Shown: positions 53,158-62,962, counted from the stretch's first letter. The stretch is DNA of 64,000 nt from Flavobacterium sharifuzzamanii (GCF_003254585.1 NZ_QJGZ01000037.1:248001-312000), one strand, 5' to 3'. Numbers and translations are program-made. The notes: generated from the letters alone by a model not told the origin.

Positions 53158-53514
53158 GCTTATAAAGACACAAGCTTATGGTCAAAATTACTTTTTCTTT
53201 TCTTCAATTGATTTTATTTATAGGTAAAATCATTATAAAATTTAAGGTGTAAATAGAATTTTTCTAATTTTTTTTAGCTTGACTTTAACTTTTTAAGTGT
53301 AAAAATAACACCTGATAATTTCGTAATTAATATTCATGTAATCGATTGTTTTTTTTGCAATAATCGAATCAAATGAACGATTAATAATAATATTTTTAAT
53401 ATTTTAAAGTGATATAAATTATATATGTTACATAAAAAAGCAATAATAATTTTCATATATAGTTTATTTTAGGATTTTTTTGGGAAATTTTATTTTTCGT
53501 TTAAAAAAAATATC
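53158..53514. other. AT-rich gene-free region upstream of the SusC promoter
   Basis: About 360 bp, very AT-rich, with no credible gene. It holds one operator-like TGTAATCGATT site (53337-53347) and no other clear element. Confidence 0.6.
53337..53347. promoter_or_regulatory. Distal operator-like half site
   Basis: TGTAATCGATT is 11 bp, identical to the first 11 bases of the palindrome at 53523, 186 bp downstream. Confidence 0.45.
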
Positions 53515-53522
53515 TATGTTTG
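53515..53522 (+). promoter_or_regulatory. -7 promoter element of the SusC/SusD operon
   Basis: TATGTTTG matches TAnnTTTG. The start of SusC is ~210 bp downstream, so a long leader is implied. Confidence 0.65.
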
Positions 53523-53536
53523 TGTAATCGATTACA
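53523..53536. promoter_or_regulatory. Perfect 14-bp palindrome at the SusC transcription start
   Basis: TGTAATCGATTACA follows the -7 element directly, so it covers the expected transcription start. Such symmetric ATCGAT-centred sites are typical of LacI-family operators. No LacI gene lies in the window. Confidence 0.6.
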
Positions 53537-53556
53537 ACTTTTTTTCACATCGTTCG

Positions 53557-53567
53557 AAATCGATTAA
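53557..53567. promoter_or_regulatory. Third ATCGAT-centred site, SusC leader
   Basis: AAATCGATTAA, containing the 8-bp palindrome AATCGATT, 34 bp after the main palindrome. Confidence 0.4.
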
Positions 53568-53731
53568 GTTATGAGAAGGAAAAATGAAGCTTGAATAAAG
53601 TTTTGTAGAAGAGATAAATAAATTACTGTTAAATAAAAACCACAAATATTAACTATAAAATGAATTGAAAGTAACCACAAAAAACCACTTAAACCAACTA
53701 GAAAAAACATTAATAACTTAAACAATCAACC

Positions 53732-56700
53732 ATGAACTTTAAAGAACTATTAAACAAAGGAGCAAATTTTTGCTTTAAACTTGTTTTCTTACTGTGCTTA
53801 TTGATCGGTAGTCAAGTACACGCGCAGGGCACAACGATAGAGGGAACCGTGAAGGATGCTGCGGGACTTTCTCTTCCTGGGGTAAACGTCTTAGAAAAAG
53901 GAACTAAGAACGGAACTTCTACCGATTTTGACGGGCATTACAAAATAAAACTGACGAATCCGAAAGCAGTATTAAGTTTTTCATTTATAGGTTTTCAGAG
54001 CATTAATGTTCCAACAGACGGAAAGACTAAAGTAAATGCAACAATGATTGAAGATTCTAATAACTTGAATGAAGTTGTTGTAATTGGATACGGAACGGCT
54101 AAAAAATCTGATTTAACAGGTGCTGTGTCAACTATTTCAGGATCTGATTTGAAAAAGGTACCAGTTGCAAATGTTGCTGAAGCTTTAACAGGTCGTATCG
54201 CGGGTGTACAGGTAACTGCAGCTGAAGGCTCTCCAGATGCAGATATAAAAATTAGAGTTCGTGGAGGTGGTTCACTTACTCAAGATTCTTCGCCATTGAT
54301 TATTGTAGATGGTTTTCCTATCAATAATATGAATGATATTTCTTCATCTGATATCGAAACAATGACTGTTTTAAAAGATGCCGCTTCAACTGCAATCTAC
54401 GGATCACGAGGTGCAAATGGGGTAATTCTTATTACTACAAAAAGCGGAAAAGATGGGAAAATGGCTGTAAACTTTAATATGTTCTATGGTATGAAAACGA
54501 TGGCTAAAGATATTGATGTTTTGTCGCCTGAGGATTATACAAAATGGCAATATGAATATGCTTTACTTTCTCAAAGTGGAACAAAGGTACCTACTAATCC
54601 AGATTCATACACTAAGTATTTTGGAAATTGGGAAGATCATGACATGTACAATGGTTTAAAAGGAGATGATTGGCAAAAACAAATCTTTGGACGCACAGGT
54701 GAGGTGCAAAGCCGTGATTTAGGAATTAGAGGAGGAACTGATAAGCTTAATTATAATTTTAATTATGCTCACTACGATGAAAAAGCTATCATGGTAGGCT
54801 CAGACTACAAAAGAAATAACTTAGCATTAGCTTTAAAGAGTAAACTAAATGATAAAATTGATGTTGCTTTTACAATGCGTTATTCAGATACAGAGATTGA
54901 TGGAGGTGGGGTAAATGAGCAAAATGAGAAATCTTCGTCGGATTCTCGTATGCGTACTGTTGTAGGCTATGCGCCACTTCCAGTACCAGGTCTAACGTCT
55001 GGTGATACTACTGGAGACGGAACAGATGTGTTGGTAAATCCTTTTATAGCAATATCAGATAATAACGCTCAGCAGTTTCGTAAAAACTTTAATATGTTAG
55101 GAAGTTTTGGATGGGAGATTGTAGATAATTTAAAACTGAAAGTAGATTTAGGTCTAGATAATTCTAATATTACAGATTATCGTTTTTATGGTCGATCAAC
55201 TTATTATGTAAATAATGCGCCAACCGCTGTATTACAAGGTTTGCCTGCAATGATTATGTCAGATGCTAAACAGGAACGCTTTAGAAATGCAAATACGCTA
55301 AATTACGACTTCAAAAAAATAATGGGAGAAGATCATCATTTGACTGCTCTTATTGGGGAGGAAAGCATTACATATAGCACAAATACTTTAACAAATACGA
55401 TACATGGATATCCTAGTTTTTTTGATTTTGAAAAAGCAAAAACTCTAACGACACAAGGGACTCCTCAAGCAGTAGATAACTATTATAGCCCTGATGACAG
55501 ATTATTATCTTTCTTCGGACGTGCAAATTATGATTACAAAAACCGTTATATCCTATCTGCCACATTTCGTGCAGATGGATCTAGTAAATTTTTAGGAGCG
55601 AACCGTTGGGGATATTTCCCAGCTTTTGCAGCAGGATGGAAAATGTCAGAAGAAAATTGGCTAAAAAATAAAGCTTGGTTAAGTCTTTTAAAATTAAGAG
55701 CAAGTTATGGTGAAGCAGGTAATAATAATATACCTGTTGGACAGCAAATTCAAATTTTCCAGTCGACACCAACAACATGGATTAATGGAGTTACTAGTGT
55801 TTGGGCACCTTCTAAAACAATGCCTAATCCTGACTTGAAATGGGAAACGACAGTTACTCAGAATATTGGTTTAGATTTTGCATTTTTCAAAAATCGCTTA
55901 AGTGGTAATTTTGATATCTACAAAAACCTAACGAACGACTTATTGCTTAATTTCCCAGTTTCAGGAGTTGGATATGATTTTCAATACCGTAACATGGGAC
56001 AAAATCAAAACAAAGGTTTCGAGGCTACTATAAACGTTGTTGCAATTGAAAAAGCTAAATATGGATTGAATTTTTCATTCAATATGTCAGTAAACAAAAA
56101 TCGCATTAACTCATTGGGTATTATGAGTGACTTTGGACAAGCTACAGGATGGGCTTCTTCGCAAATTGGAGATGATTATCTTATCGCAGTTGGTTCTTCG
56201 TTAGGAAGTATGTATGGCTACAAAAATGATGGAAGATATGAAGTTTCAGACTTTGATTATGTTGGCGGAAAATATGTTTTAAAAAGTGGTGTAGTTAATA
56301 CTTCTACTTCTTTAGTTGGTGATGGAAGTGGTCTTAAGCCTGGAGATATGAAACTAAAAGATATTAATGGAGATGGTAAAGTTGATATTAATGATAAAAC
56401 AGTTATTGGTCATTATAATCCTAAAAGTTCAGGAGGTTTTGTTATTAACGGTAATGCTTATGGCTTTGACTTAATGGCAGCTTTTAACTGGAGCATTGGT
56501 AATGATGTATACAACGCTGATAAAATTGAATTTTCGACAGCTACTGCTTCAGGAGAATATAAGAATTTAAATTCTACAATGGCAGATGGAAAAAGATGGA
56601 CTAATTTGGATCCTGCAACTGGTCAATTAGTAACGGATAATCCTGAAGCTTTAGCAGCTCTTAATGCTAATACAACTATGTGGTCTCCATACATGAGACA

Positions 56701-56977
56701 AGCTATCTTTACTGATTGGGCAGTTGAAGACGCATCGTTTTTAAGATTAAATACTCTGACATTAGGGTATTCAATGCCTGAGATGTTTACATCTAAACTT
56801 GGAGTTTCTAAATTGAGATTTTACTTGACAGGAAGCAATATTTTTGTTTGGACTAATTATTCGGGTTCAGATCCAGAAGTTTCAACAAAAAGAAAAACTC
56901 CACTTACTCCGGGGGTTGATTCGAGTCCTTATCCAAGAAGCAGACAAATGATTTTTGGTATGAATCTTAATTTCTAA
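53732..56977 (+). CDS. SusC-family TonB-dependent outer-membrane transporter
   Basis: 1081 residues. A signal peptide (~1-31, ending HAQG) leads into a carboxypeptidase-like domain (~35-115, IEGTVKDAAGLSLPGVNV) and a plug with VVVIGYGTAKKSDLTGAVS (~113-131) and LKDAASTAIYGSRGANGVI (~212). The rest is a 22-stranded barrel closing with the aromatic end MIFGMNLNF. It imports oligosaccharides with its SusD partner, driven by TonB. It has no N-terminal signalling extension, so it is not itself a sigma/anti-sigma transducer. Confidence 0.95.
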   Translation: MNFKELLNKGANFCFKLVFLLCLLIGSQVHAQGTTIEGTVKDAAGLSLPGVNVLEKGTKNGTSTDFDGHYKIKLTNPKAVLSFSFIGFQSINVPTDGKTKVNATMIEDSNNLNEVVVIGYGTAKKSDLTGAVSTISGSDLKKVPVANVAEALTGRIAGVQVTAAEGSPDADIKIRVRGGGSLTQDSSPLIIVDGFPINNMNDISSSDIETMTVLKDAASTAIYGSRGANGVILITTKSGKDGKMAVNFNMFYGMKTMAKDIDVLSPEDYTKWQYEYALLSQSGTKVPTNPDSYTKYFGNWEDHDMYNGLKGDDWQKQIFGRTGEVQSRDLGIRGGTDKLNYNFNYAHYDEKAIMVGSDYKRNNLALALKSKLNDKIDVAFTMRYSDTEIDGGGVNEQNEKSSSDSRMRTVVGYAPLPVPGLTSGDTTGDGTDVLVNPFIAISDNNAQQFRKNFNMLGSFGWEIVDNLKLKVDLGLDNSNITDYRFYGRSTYYVNNAPTAVLQGLPAMIMSDAKQERFRNANTLNYDFKKIMGEDHHLTALIGEESITYSTNTLTNTIHGYPSFFDFEKAKTLTTQGTPQAVDNYYSPDDRLLSFFGRANYDYKNRYILSATFRADGSSKFLGANRWGYFPAFAAGWKMSEENWLKNKAWLSLLKLRASYGEAGNNNIPVGQQIQIFQSTPTTWINGVTSVWAPSKTMPNPDLKWETTVTQNIGLDFAFFKNRLSGNFDIYKNLTNDLLLNFPVSGVGYDFQYRNMGQNQNKGFEATINVVAIEKAKYGLNFSFNMSVNKNRINSLGIMSDFGQATGWASSQIGDDYLIAVGSSLGSMYGYKNDGRYEVSDFDYVGGKYVLKSGVVNTSTSLVGDGSGLKPGDMKLKDINGDGKVDINDKTVIGHYNPKSSGGFVINGNAYGFDLMAAFNWSIGNDVYNADKIEFSTATASGEYKNLNSTMADGKRWTNLDPATGQLVTDNPEALAALNANTTMWSPYMRQAIFTDWAVEDASFLRLNTLTLGYSMPEMFTSKLGVSKLRFYLTGSNIFVWTNYSGSDPEVSTKRKTPLTPGVDSSPYPRSRQMIFGMNLNF

Positions 56978-56994
56978 TTTAAACGATTACAAAA

Positions 56995-58797
56995 ATGAAA
57001 CATAAAATAATAATAGCGGGATTGATCATTTCGGGTTTATTTAGTTCTTGCCAGCAATTTGAAGATGACTACCTAGATACGCCTGCAAAATCAACATTAG
57101 ATACGCCTTTAATTTTCTCGACTGTCGAACTTGCAAAAGGAGCTGTTGATGGAATAAAAGTGCCATTTGCTGAAACAAACTCTTATAGAGGTAGATTTTT
57201 GCCTTATTACGGATTAAATACTGACGTTGAATGGTTAAGTGCTTCACAAACAGCAGGAGACAAAGCAGATCTTTGTGTTTATGATGCTAAGCCAACCAAT
57301 ACCGAAATGAATACTACCAATAATGCCTATGCCATGATGTATTTGGGTATTGAGCGTGCGAATATTTGTATTCAAGGTTTACGTCAATATGGAAATCCAA
57401 CACCAGGAACAGAAATGGGTCAGTTGTTAGGAGAAGCTTTAACGCTAAGAGCAATTTATTATGCTGACTTACTTAAATCTTGGGGAGATGTTCCAGCTCG
57501 TTTTGAACCTATAACTACAGCAACTTTATATTTACCTAAATCAAATAGAGATATTATTTATAAGCAAATAATTGCAGATTTAGGAGAAGCTTCAACATTG
57601 GTTGCTTGGCCTAATGAAACTTCTTATACAAGTACAGTAGAACACGTAAATAAGGCTTTTGTAAAAGGATTTAGAGCGCGTTTGGCTCTAGCAGCAAGTG
57701 GCTACCAGCAATATCCTGACGGAGTGAGAAGAAGTAATGATCCAGAACTTTCAGTGGCTTCTATGTATGCATTGGCATTGAGAGAATCTCGTGAGGTAAT
57801 TCAAAGTGGTTCTGCTCGTTTAGAATCTACCTTTGAAGGATTATGGAGAAAATACAACGAAGAAGTTACCACAGCAGGTGGAGAATCTCTTTGGGAACTT
57901 CCTTTTTCTGATGGACGTGGTAGAATGTTGTTTACGTTTGCCGTAAGACATACGGCTGCTGCTGACCAATTTCAAGCTAATGGTGCTAACCGTGGAGGCG
58001 TAGCAGGTCCGTTGCCATTTGTTTTCTACGACTATGATCAAGCTGATGCACGTAGAGATGTTACTTGTGTGCCTTATAAATATGGTGCAGCAGTTAATGG
58101 TATTGCAAAACAAGAACTAGGTTCTTTAGATACTTGGTACTTTGGTAAATATCGTTACGAATGGATGAAACGTTATGTGACATCTACAAATGATGATGGA
58201 GTGAATAAAATGTATATGCGTTATGCTGAGGTACTTCTTATTGCTGCTGAAACTGCAAACGAATTGGAAGGGCCAGGTGCAGCGGCTCCTTATTTAAAAG
58301 AAATCCGCAGAAGATCATTTGCTTCAACTGCTCAGGCTGTAAAAGTGGACGCTTATGTAGATGCATTAACTAGTAAAGAAGCAATGTTTAACGCCCTTGT
58401 TTTGGAAAATAAGTACGAGTTTACAGGAGAAATGGAGCGTAAACAAGCGCTTATCCGTTGGAATTTGCTTAAAGTAAAATTAGATGAGGCAAAACAAAAA
58501 ATGACAGATCTATCAGCTCGCTCAGGAGCTTATGCTGATGTACCAAAAACTTTGTACTATAAATATAAATCTGACAATGTAAGTTTAGATATTTATGGAC
58601 TTAATAGAGGAGAAACGACAGATCCAGGAGTATTATATTCATCTACTTCATGGACTTGGACAGGAACAGCTGCTGATGCTAAAATAGCTTCATTATACAA
58701 GCCAGGGGTTAATCCTGATAATAGACAATTTTGGCCAATATGGCAAGTGTTTATTGATGCAAGTAATAACCAGATAAAAAATGATTACGGTTACTAA
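56995..58797 (+). CDS. SusD-like glycan-binding lipoprotein
   Basis: 600 residues, lipobox LFSSC (Cys ~19). It starts 17 bp after SusC. The SusD/RagB fold is recognisable: the conserved YLDTPAKSTLDTP (~27-39) near the N-terminus, TPR-like helices carrying GQLLGEALTLRAIYYADLLKSWGDVP (~142-167) and the MYMRYAEVLLIAAETANELE segment (~405). It sits over the SusC barrel and captures glycans. The window has no CAZyme immediately around it, so the sugar type comes only from the next gene. Confidence 0.94.
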   Translation: MKHKIIIAGLIISGLFSSCQQFEDDYLDTPAKSTLDTPLIFSTVELAKGAVDGIKVPFAETNSYRGRFLPYYGLNTDVEWLSASQTAGDKADLCVYDAKPTNTEMNTTNNAYAMMYLGIERANICIQGLRQYGNPTPGTEMGQLLGEALTLRAIYYADLLKSWGDVPARFEPITTATLYLPKSNRDIIYKQIIADLGEASTLVAWPNETSYTSTVEHVNKAFVKGFRARLALAASGYQQYPDGVRRSNDPELSVASMYALALRESREVIQSGSARLESTFEGLWRKYNEEVTTAGGESLWELPFSDGRGRMLFTFAVRHTAAADQFQANGANRGGVAGPLPFVFYDYDQADARRDVTCVPYKYGAAVNGIAKQELGSLDTWYFGKYRYEWMKRYVTSTNDDGVNKMYMRYAEVLLIAAETANELEGPGAAAPYLKEIRRRSFASTAQAVKVDAYVDALTSKEAMFNALVLENKYEFTGEMERKQALIRWNLLKVKLDEAKQKMTDLSARSGAYADVPKTLYYKYKSDNVSLDIYGLNRGETTDPGVLYSSTSWTWTGTAADAKIASLYKPGVNPDNRQFWPIWQVFIDASNNQIKNDYGY

Positions 58798-58834
58798 AAT
58801 CTTTCAAAAAACTAATAATAAATTAGACGTTATT

Positions 58835-60406
58835 ATGATGAAAACAATAAATATATTTAAAGGATTAATAACCGTGTTACTTCTTTCGATAGCCGTTTCA
58901 AGCTGTGAAAGTTATAATGAGGCGTTATTAGACGGTATAGGAAATACAAGAGAGTTTTCTCCAATTGGACTTAAAGCTACGATTAGAAATAAAACTATAG
59001 TTGAGTTAAATTGGACGGTTAAAAAAGGTGAAAATGCAGATCATTTTGTTGTAGAATTTAGTGCCGATGATCCTAGCTTCTCTACAATTTATAAAACCAT
59101 AAATGTTGCGCCTTCTGAACTTCCTATACAAGTACCTCTAGAGGGAGAAACAGTTTATTCTATTAGAGTAAAATCTGTTACTTCGGGATTAGAAGATTCA
59201 AAATGGTCAGTTATAACTGCTACGACATTATCAGAACAAATAATGTTTCCGGTTCAAGATGCAGATATTGAAGCAACTAAAGTTACATTAAGATGGGTTC
59301 CAAATAGCTCTGTGACACAAATTACTGCAATGCCTGGAAATATCGTACATACTATTACAGCTGCTGAAAAAACAGCTGGAGTAGCTACTTTAACAGGCTT
59401 AACACCTGAAACTGCTTATACAGCAATTTTATACAACGGTACGAAGAAAAGAGGTGATGCAACATTTACAACAGGAATAGATATTGGAACAGGAATATTA
59501 GTTAAATTAGGAGATGATGTGCTTCAAAAAATTGCTAGTGCACCTTCTGGATCTGTTTTAGTTTTCATGCCGGGTGATTACACAGCTCAAACAGGAACAA
59601 TAGCGGTAAATAAAACATTAACATTAAGAGGATTGAGGCCAGGTGATAAACCAAAACTTAAGTTTAATTTCACTCTTGCTAACAACCCTAATAATGCAAG
59701 TGAGGTAGTTAATTTCTCTTTAGTTGATATCGATTTAAGTGGAGCAGGAACAACTGGTGGTGCAATTGCAATTAGCTCAGCAGCTACAACACAATTAGGT
59801 GATGTTTTAATTAGTGGTAGTTACGTTCATGATTTCCCATCTCAATTAATGTACGGAAATGCATCTGCAAAATTAAAATCGTTCACTGTAGATAATAGTA
59901 TTATTAAAAATGTAAACACCGCTTCTGGTGCTGATTTTATTGATTTCAGAACTACTTATGTAGCAACTGTATCTTTAACAAAAAGTACATTTGACACTTG
60001 TTCATCTCGTGATTTCATACGTCTAGACGCAGCAGCAGGACTAACAGGAACAGGCTTAACAAGTAATGTGTTAGTTGATGGATGTACAATTTATGCTCCG
60101 ACACTTCCAGCTGCAAGTAGAATCTTGTATGTGCGTTTTGTTACAAATGCTTTAATAGTGCGTAATACGATATTAAATGTTGGATCAGCAGTTTATACAA
60201 ATACTACTGCAACTGCTGTTCCTACGTTCTCAAATAATAATAATTTCAATTCGCCTAATTTACAGATTACAACAGGAAACAATAGACCAGATGCTTCTGC
60301 AACTGTATTAGATCCTCAATTTACAAGTGCGACAACAGGTGATTTTACTATTAAGAATCAAACATTAATTGATAGAAAAGTAGGAGATCCACGTTGGATA
60401 AAATAA
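58835..60406 (+). CDS. DUF4957/DUF5123-like lipoprotein with Fn3 domain
   Basis: 523 residues from ATG 58835 (a second ATG follows at 58838); an in-frame ATG at 58781 overlaps SusD and lacks a signal. The lipobox is AVSSC (Cys ~25). An Fn3-like segment (~35-150) precedes a right-handed beta-helix (~240-500) with repeats such as LISGSYVHDF, FTVDNSIIKNVNTASG and VLVDGCTIYAP. In Bacteroidota, such genes are third in pectin- or glycan-utilisation operons beside SusCD and act in surface glycan binding. The C-terminal end DPRWIK is common in DUF5123. The glycan is not identified. Confidence 0.82.
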   Translation: MMKTINIFKGLITVLLLSIAVSSCESYNEALLDGIGNTREFSPIGLKATIRNKTIVELNWTVKKGENADHFVVEFSADDPSFSTIYKTINVAPSELPIQVPLEGETVYSIRVKSVTSGLEDSKWSVITATTLSEQIMFPVQDADIEATKVTLRWVPNSSVTQITAMPGNIVHTITAAEKTAGVATLTGLTPETAYTAILYNGTKKRGDATFTTGIDIGTGILVKLGDDVLQKIASAPSGSVLVFMPGDYTAQTGTIAVNKTLTLRGLRPGDKPKLKFNFTLANNPNNASEVVNFSLVDIDLSGAGTTGGAIAISSAATTQLGDVLISGSYVHDFPSQLMYGNASAKLKSFTVDNSIIKNVNTASGADFIDFRTTYVATVSLTKSTFDTCSSRDFIRLDAAAGLTGTGLTSNVLVDGCTIYAPTLPAASRILYVRFVTNALIVRNTILNVGSAVYTNTTATAVPTFSNNNNFNSPNLQITTGNNRPDASATVLDPQFTSATTGDFTIKNQTLIDRKVGDPRWIK

Positions 60407-60428
60407 AAAATCGTGGTTGATTAAATAG

Positions 60429-60469
60429 AAAAAGCGGGATACAATTTATTTTGTAATCCCGCTTTTTTA
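60429..60469 (+). terminator. Terminator of the SusCD operon
   Basis: AAAAAGCGGGAT-ACAA pairs with TTGTAATCCCGCTTTTT with a one-base bulge, then T run. Confidence 0.8.
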
Positions 60470-60488
60470 GTTTTCAGTCGCGGTTCCG

Positions 60489-60555
60489 GTTTTCAGTTTC
60501 AGTCTTCAGTAACAATCTTCATGCATGGGGGTAGCTGAAAACTGAGACTGAAAAC
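60489..60555. repeat. Inverted repeat GTTTTCAGTTTCAG
   Basis: Arms 60489-60509 and 60535-60555 pair at 19 of 21 positions. It lies between the SusCD operon and the convergent pentapeptide operon. Confidence 0.6.
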
Positions 60556-60561
60556 TTATAA

Positions 60562-61134
60562 CTACTCAATAGATAAATCAAATTTTTCCAATAAACCTGC
60601 AAGTGCCGTATGCGAAACCTTTGTTCCTTTAATTTTATTTTCTGATGGATCAAATGCATAATTTCGGGAAGTTCTAAAATCGGTTTTCTCCAGAATGCTT
60701 TCCACGAAAGTGGCACCAGAAAGATCACAGTTTTTAAAAATGGCCAGCGATAAATCGGTGTTCGAGAAATCAGTTTCTTTTAGAGAACAATCGGTAAAGT
60801 TGGTTTTCTTTAGCTTCTTGTAAATGAAAGTAGAATAGTCTAGGACGCAATCTTCGAAATTCATAGAAAACAAAAAACTATTGCAGGCGCTAAAGTCAAG
60901 TCCCATTAATTTACAGCCAATGAATTTGATGTTTTTCAATCCCGTATTTTTTAAAACAGCCAATGATAGATTGCAGTTTTTAAAAGTAGAATCCATAAAG
61001 TCATTATGGCTCAAATCACTTTTAGAGAAGTTGCAATTAATGAATTCGCAGTTTACAAATTCGGTATTAGCCAAACTTTGATCCGAGTAATCAATCGTTT
61101 CAAAAGTTCGGTTTTGGTATAATTTTGATTCCAT
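60562..61134 (-). CDS. Pentapeptide-repeat protein, Qnr-like
   Basis: 190 residues built almost entirely of pentapeptide repeats with the central Leu/Phe positions: LANTEFVNCEFINCNFSKSD, LSHNDFMDSTFKNCNL. The C-terminal cap (SHTALAGLLEKFDLSIE) looks like the end of Qnr/MfpA-type DNA mimics that protect gyrase. No signal peptide, so it is cytosolic. It is the last gene of a four-gene operon with an 80-aa protein, an AraC regulator and a DUF6642-like protein. Quinolone protection is a family-based guess. Confidence 0.85.
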   Translation of the reverse strand: MESKLYQNRTFETIDYSDQSLANTEFVNCEFINCNFSKSDLSHNDFMDSTFKNCNLSLAVLKNTGLKNIKFIGCKLMGLDFSACNSFLFSMNFEDCVLDYSTFIYKKLKKTNFTDCSLKETDFSNTDLSLAIFKNCDLSGATFVESILEKTDFRTSRNYAFDPSENKIKGTKVSHTALAGLLEKFDLSIE

Positions 61135-61162
61135 ATAAAATTTTAAAAAGGCGTGTAAGGTT

Positions 61163-61405
61163 TTATTCTAATTCGATGCAATCGAAAACAGAATTGTTTT
61201 GAAGTAAAGCTGTAACATTCAATTCGCTATCCACCCGTAAGATATTATCGCAATCTTCAAGGTCGAAATTCCATTGAGATTCTGGTAATAATTGATTTAG
61301 TAATTCAGAAGCCGATTCGAATTTGGTCTGATTATCAACGGAAGTTTTAAAAACATAAATCATAGTTTGCATTTTTGAGGAAGCAAATTTCTGAAAAACG
61401 TCCAT
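61163..61405 (-). CDS. Small protein of unknown function (80 aa)
   Basis: 80 residues, no signal. The segment MIYVFKTSVDNQTKFESASELL...WNFDLEDCDNILRVDSE reads as a small ferredoxin-like fold (beta-alpha-beta-beta) similar in pattern to HMA-like proteins without the Cys-x-x-Cys. It starts 7 bp after the AraC stop and 28 bp before the pentapeptide gene. A start at internal Met12 (61372) is possible. It may partner the regulator; this is not shown. Confidence 0.55.
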   Translation of the reverse strand: MDVFQKFASSKMQTMIYVFKTSVDNQTKFESASELLNQLLPESQWNFDLEDCDNILRVDSELNVTALLQNNSVFDCIELE

Positions 61406-61412
61406 ATATTTG

Positions 61413-62354
61413 TTAGGATTCTTTAATCAATAATTGGGACTTATCAATCATTTTTCGGTATCGAATGGGAGAGATTCCTTCTGTCTTTTTGAAAAAACGG
61501 CTAAAGTAAGATTGATCTTCAAATCCTACTTGCGCTGCGATTTCACCTACAGATAGAGTAGTTTGAAAGAGCAGATATTTAGCTTCTAGCAATATGTTTT
61601 CATCAATCCATTTAACAGCAGATTTCCCTGTGATGGTCTTGACACATTTATTTAAATGGTTTGGAGTAACATTTAGTAGAGAAGAGTAATAATTTACCTG
61701 ATGCTGGGTTTTTATATGATCATGAATCAGCTCTTTAAATTTCGCTGTGATTGCTTCTGCTGCCGAAATATTTTTAACAGGTTTCACCGCATTTTTATTC
61801 ATCTCATAAAATAGCGTAATCAGATAAGATTGCACAATATTCAAATCTGCAATTGTAGTTTCTGAATATTCCTTTTTCAATCTTTCAAAAATATTTGTAA
61901 TGGGTTCAATATCTTCGGGAGCCAGTTTGATTTTCGGATTTCCAGAAATTTTCAGAAAATCAAAATCATTCAGTAATTCACGACTGCCATATTTTCTAAT
62001 TAAAATGTCGGGATGAAACTGGCAGATATAACCTTTATGAATATTATTGACATTGTCAAGCGAAAAAATCTGACCTGCCGGAACCATAATCATTTCCTTA
62101 TAGGTCGTAATATATTCCTGATAGCCCAATTTCATAACATGCTGACCAGAAGAAATAAAAATTAAAGTATGGCAAGAATGTTTAGAAGGCGGAACAGGAT
62201 GCTGCATTTGCATCATTTCTTCGATTTCAAGACAGAAAAAATGATCCGAATTCGATTTAAAAAGTAAATGAATAGGATTGTCTTCACCTAAAAATTTCTC
62301 TCGAAATCCTTTTGGGCCATACGTTTTTATTTTCTCTGCCTGCTTCTTTTTCAT
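61413..62354 (-). CDS. AraC-family transcriptional regulator
   Basis: 313 residues. An N-terminal cupin-like half (~45-150, LIFISSGQHVMKLGYQ and YICQFHPDIL) and a C-terminal AraC DNA-binding pair (~210-305, HQVNYYSSLLNVTPNHLNKCV; LSVGEIAAQVGFEDQSYFSRFFKK). It starts 2 bp after the stop of the DUF6642-like gene and is itself followed tightly by the 80-aa and pentapeptide genes, so it probably controls this operon or a related target. Confidence 0.9.
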   Translation of the reverse strand: MKKKQAEKIKTYGPKGFREKFLGEDNPIHLLFKSNSDHFFCLEIEEMMQMQHPVPPSKHSCHTLIFISSGQHVMKLGYQEYITTYKEMIMVPAGQIFSLDNVNNIHKGYICQFHPDILIRKYGSRELLNDFDFLKISGNPKIKLAPEDIEPITNIFERLKKEYSETTIADLNIVQSYLITLFYEMNKNAVKPVKNISAAEAITAKFKELIHDHIKTQHQVNYYSSLLNVTPNHLNKCVKTITGKSAVKWIDENILLEAKYLLFQTTLSVGEIAAQVGFEDQSYFSRFFKKTEGISPIRYRKMIDKSQLLIKES

Positions 62355-62356
62355 TT

Positions 62357-62920
62357 TTAATAATATAATCTAAAATCAAGCAGTTTGCAGAGATTGTAAT
62401 GTTTGGCATAAAGATCTTCAACGACTTCGATCAAATTATCATTTTCCTGATACAGACTAAAAAAAGCTTTGTCAATTGTACTGCAGCTTGCAATTTTATT
62501 ATAAGTAGAACCATAGCCAGAAATTGCTCTTGCGCCAGTTATATCTAAGAAATATTGAGCTTCTTCTTCGTTTAAATCTAGAACCTTAAGATTGGCAAAA
62601 TGAATGATTTTACCTTTCATTTTTCCCTCAAACAATTCGGCAATTTCTTCAATGCTGTAATAATAATCGTGAAGACAGATATTGTTTTCCTGACCTGGCA
62701 TTGCTAGATAAATAATCTCATAATCCTTGAAATTATGATCTTCATAAAGCAAAATATTCAGACTTTCTTCTAAACCTTCAATTGTGTCGCAAGTTTTATG
62801 AATGCTTGAAATACCTTGGTCGATAGCCAATTCTTCCAGACATTTTACCACATGTGTCGGGGTATGATCTTCTATATCTTTAACGCCTTCAAGGCAGAAA
62901 ATAAATTTTTCATTATCCAT
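62357..62920 (-). CDS. DUF6642-like protein
   Basis: 187 residues from the ATG at 62920; an in-frame ATG at 62965 lies inside the promoter, so it is not used. Cytosolic, with a phosphatase- or CHAT-like alternating pattern: FIFCLEGVKDIEDHTPTHVVKCLEEL (~4-29), NILLYEDHNFKDYEIIYLAMPGQ, GKMKGKIIHFANLKVLDLNEEEAQ and FLDITGARAISGYGSTYNK. From memory this matches DUF6642. Function unknown. It heads the operon with the AraC regulator 2 bp downstream. Confidence 0.65.
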   Translation of the reverse strand: MDNEKFIFCLEGVKDIEDHTPTHVVKCLEELAIDQGISSIHKTCDTIEGLEESLNILLYEDHNFKDYEIIYLAMPGQENNICLHDYYYSIEEIAELFEGKMKGKIIHFANLKVLDLNEEEAQYFLDITGARAISGYGSTYNKIASCSTIDKAFFSLYQENDNLIEVVEDLYAKHYNLCKLLDFRLYY

Positions 62921-62962
62921 GCAGTTATTCTTTCTGGTTTTAAACTCTTTTAGTGGTTTTAG

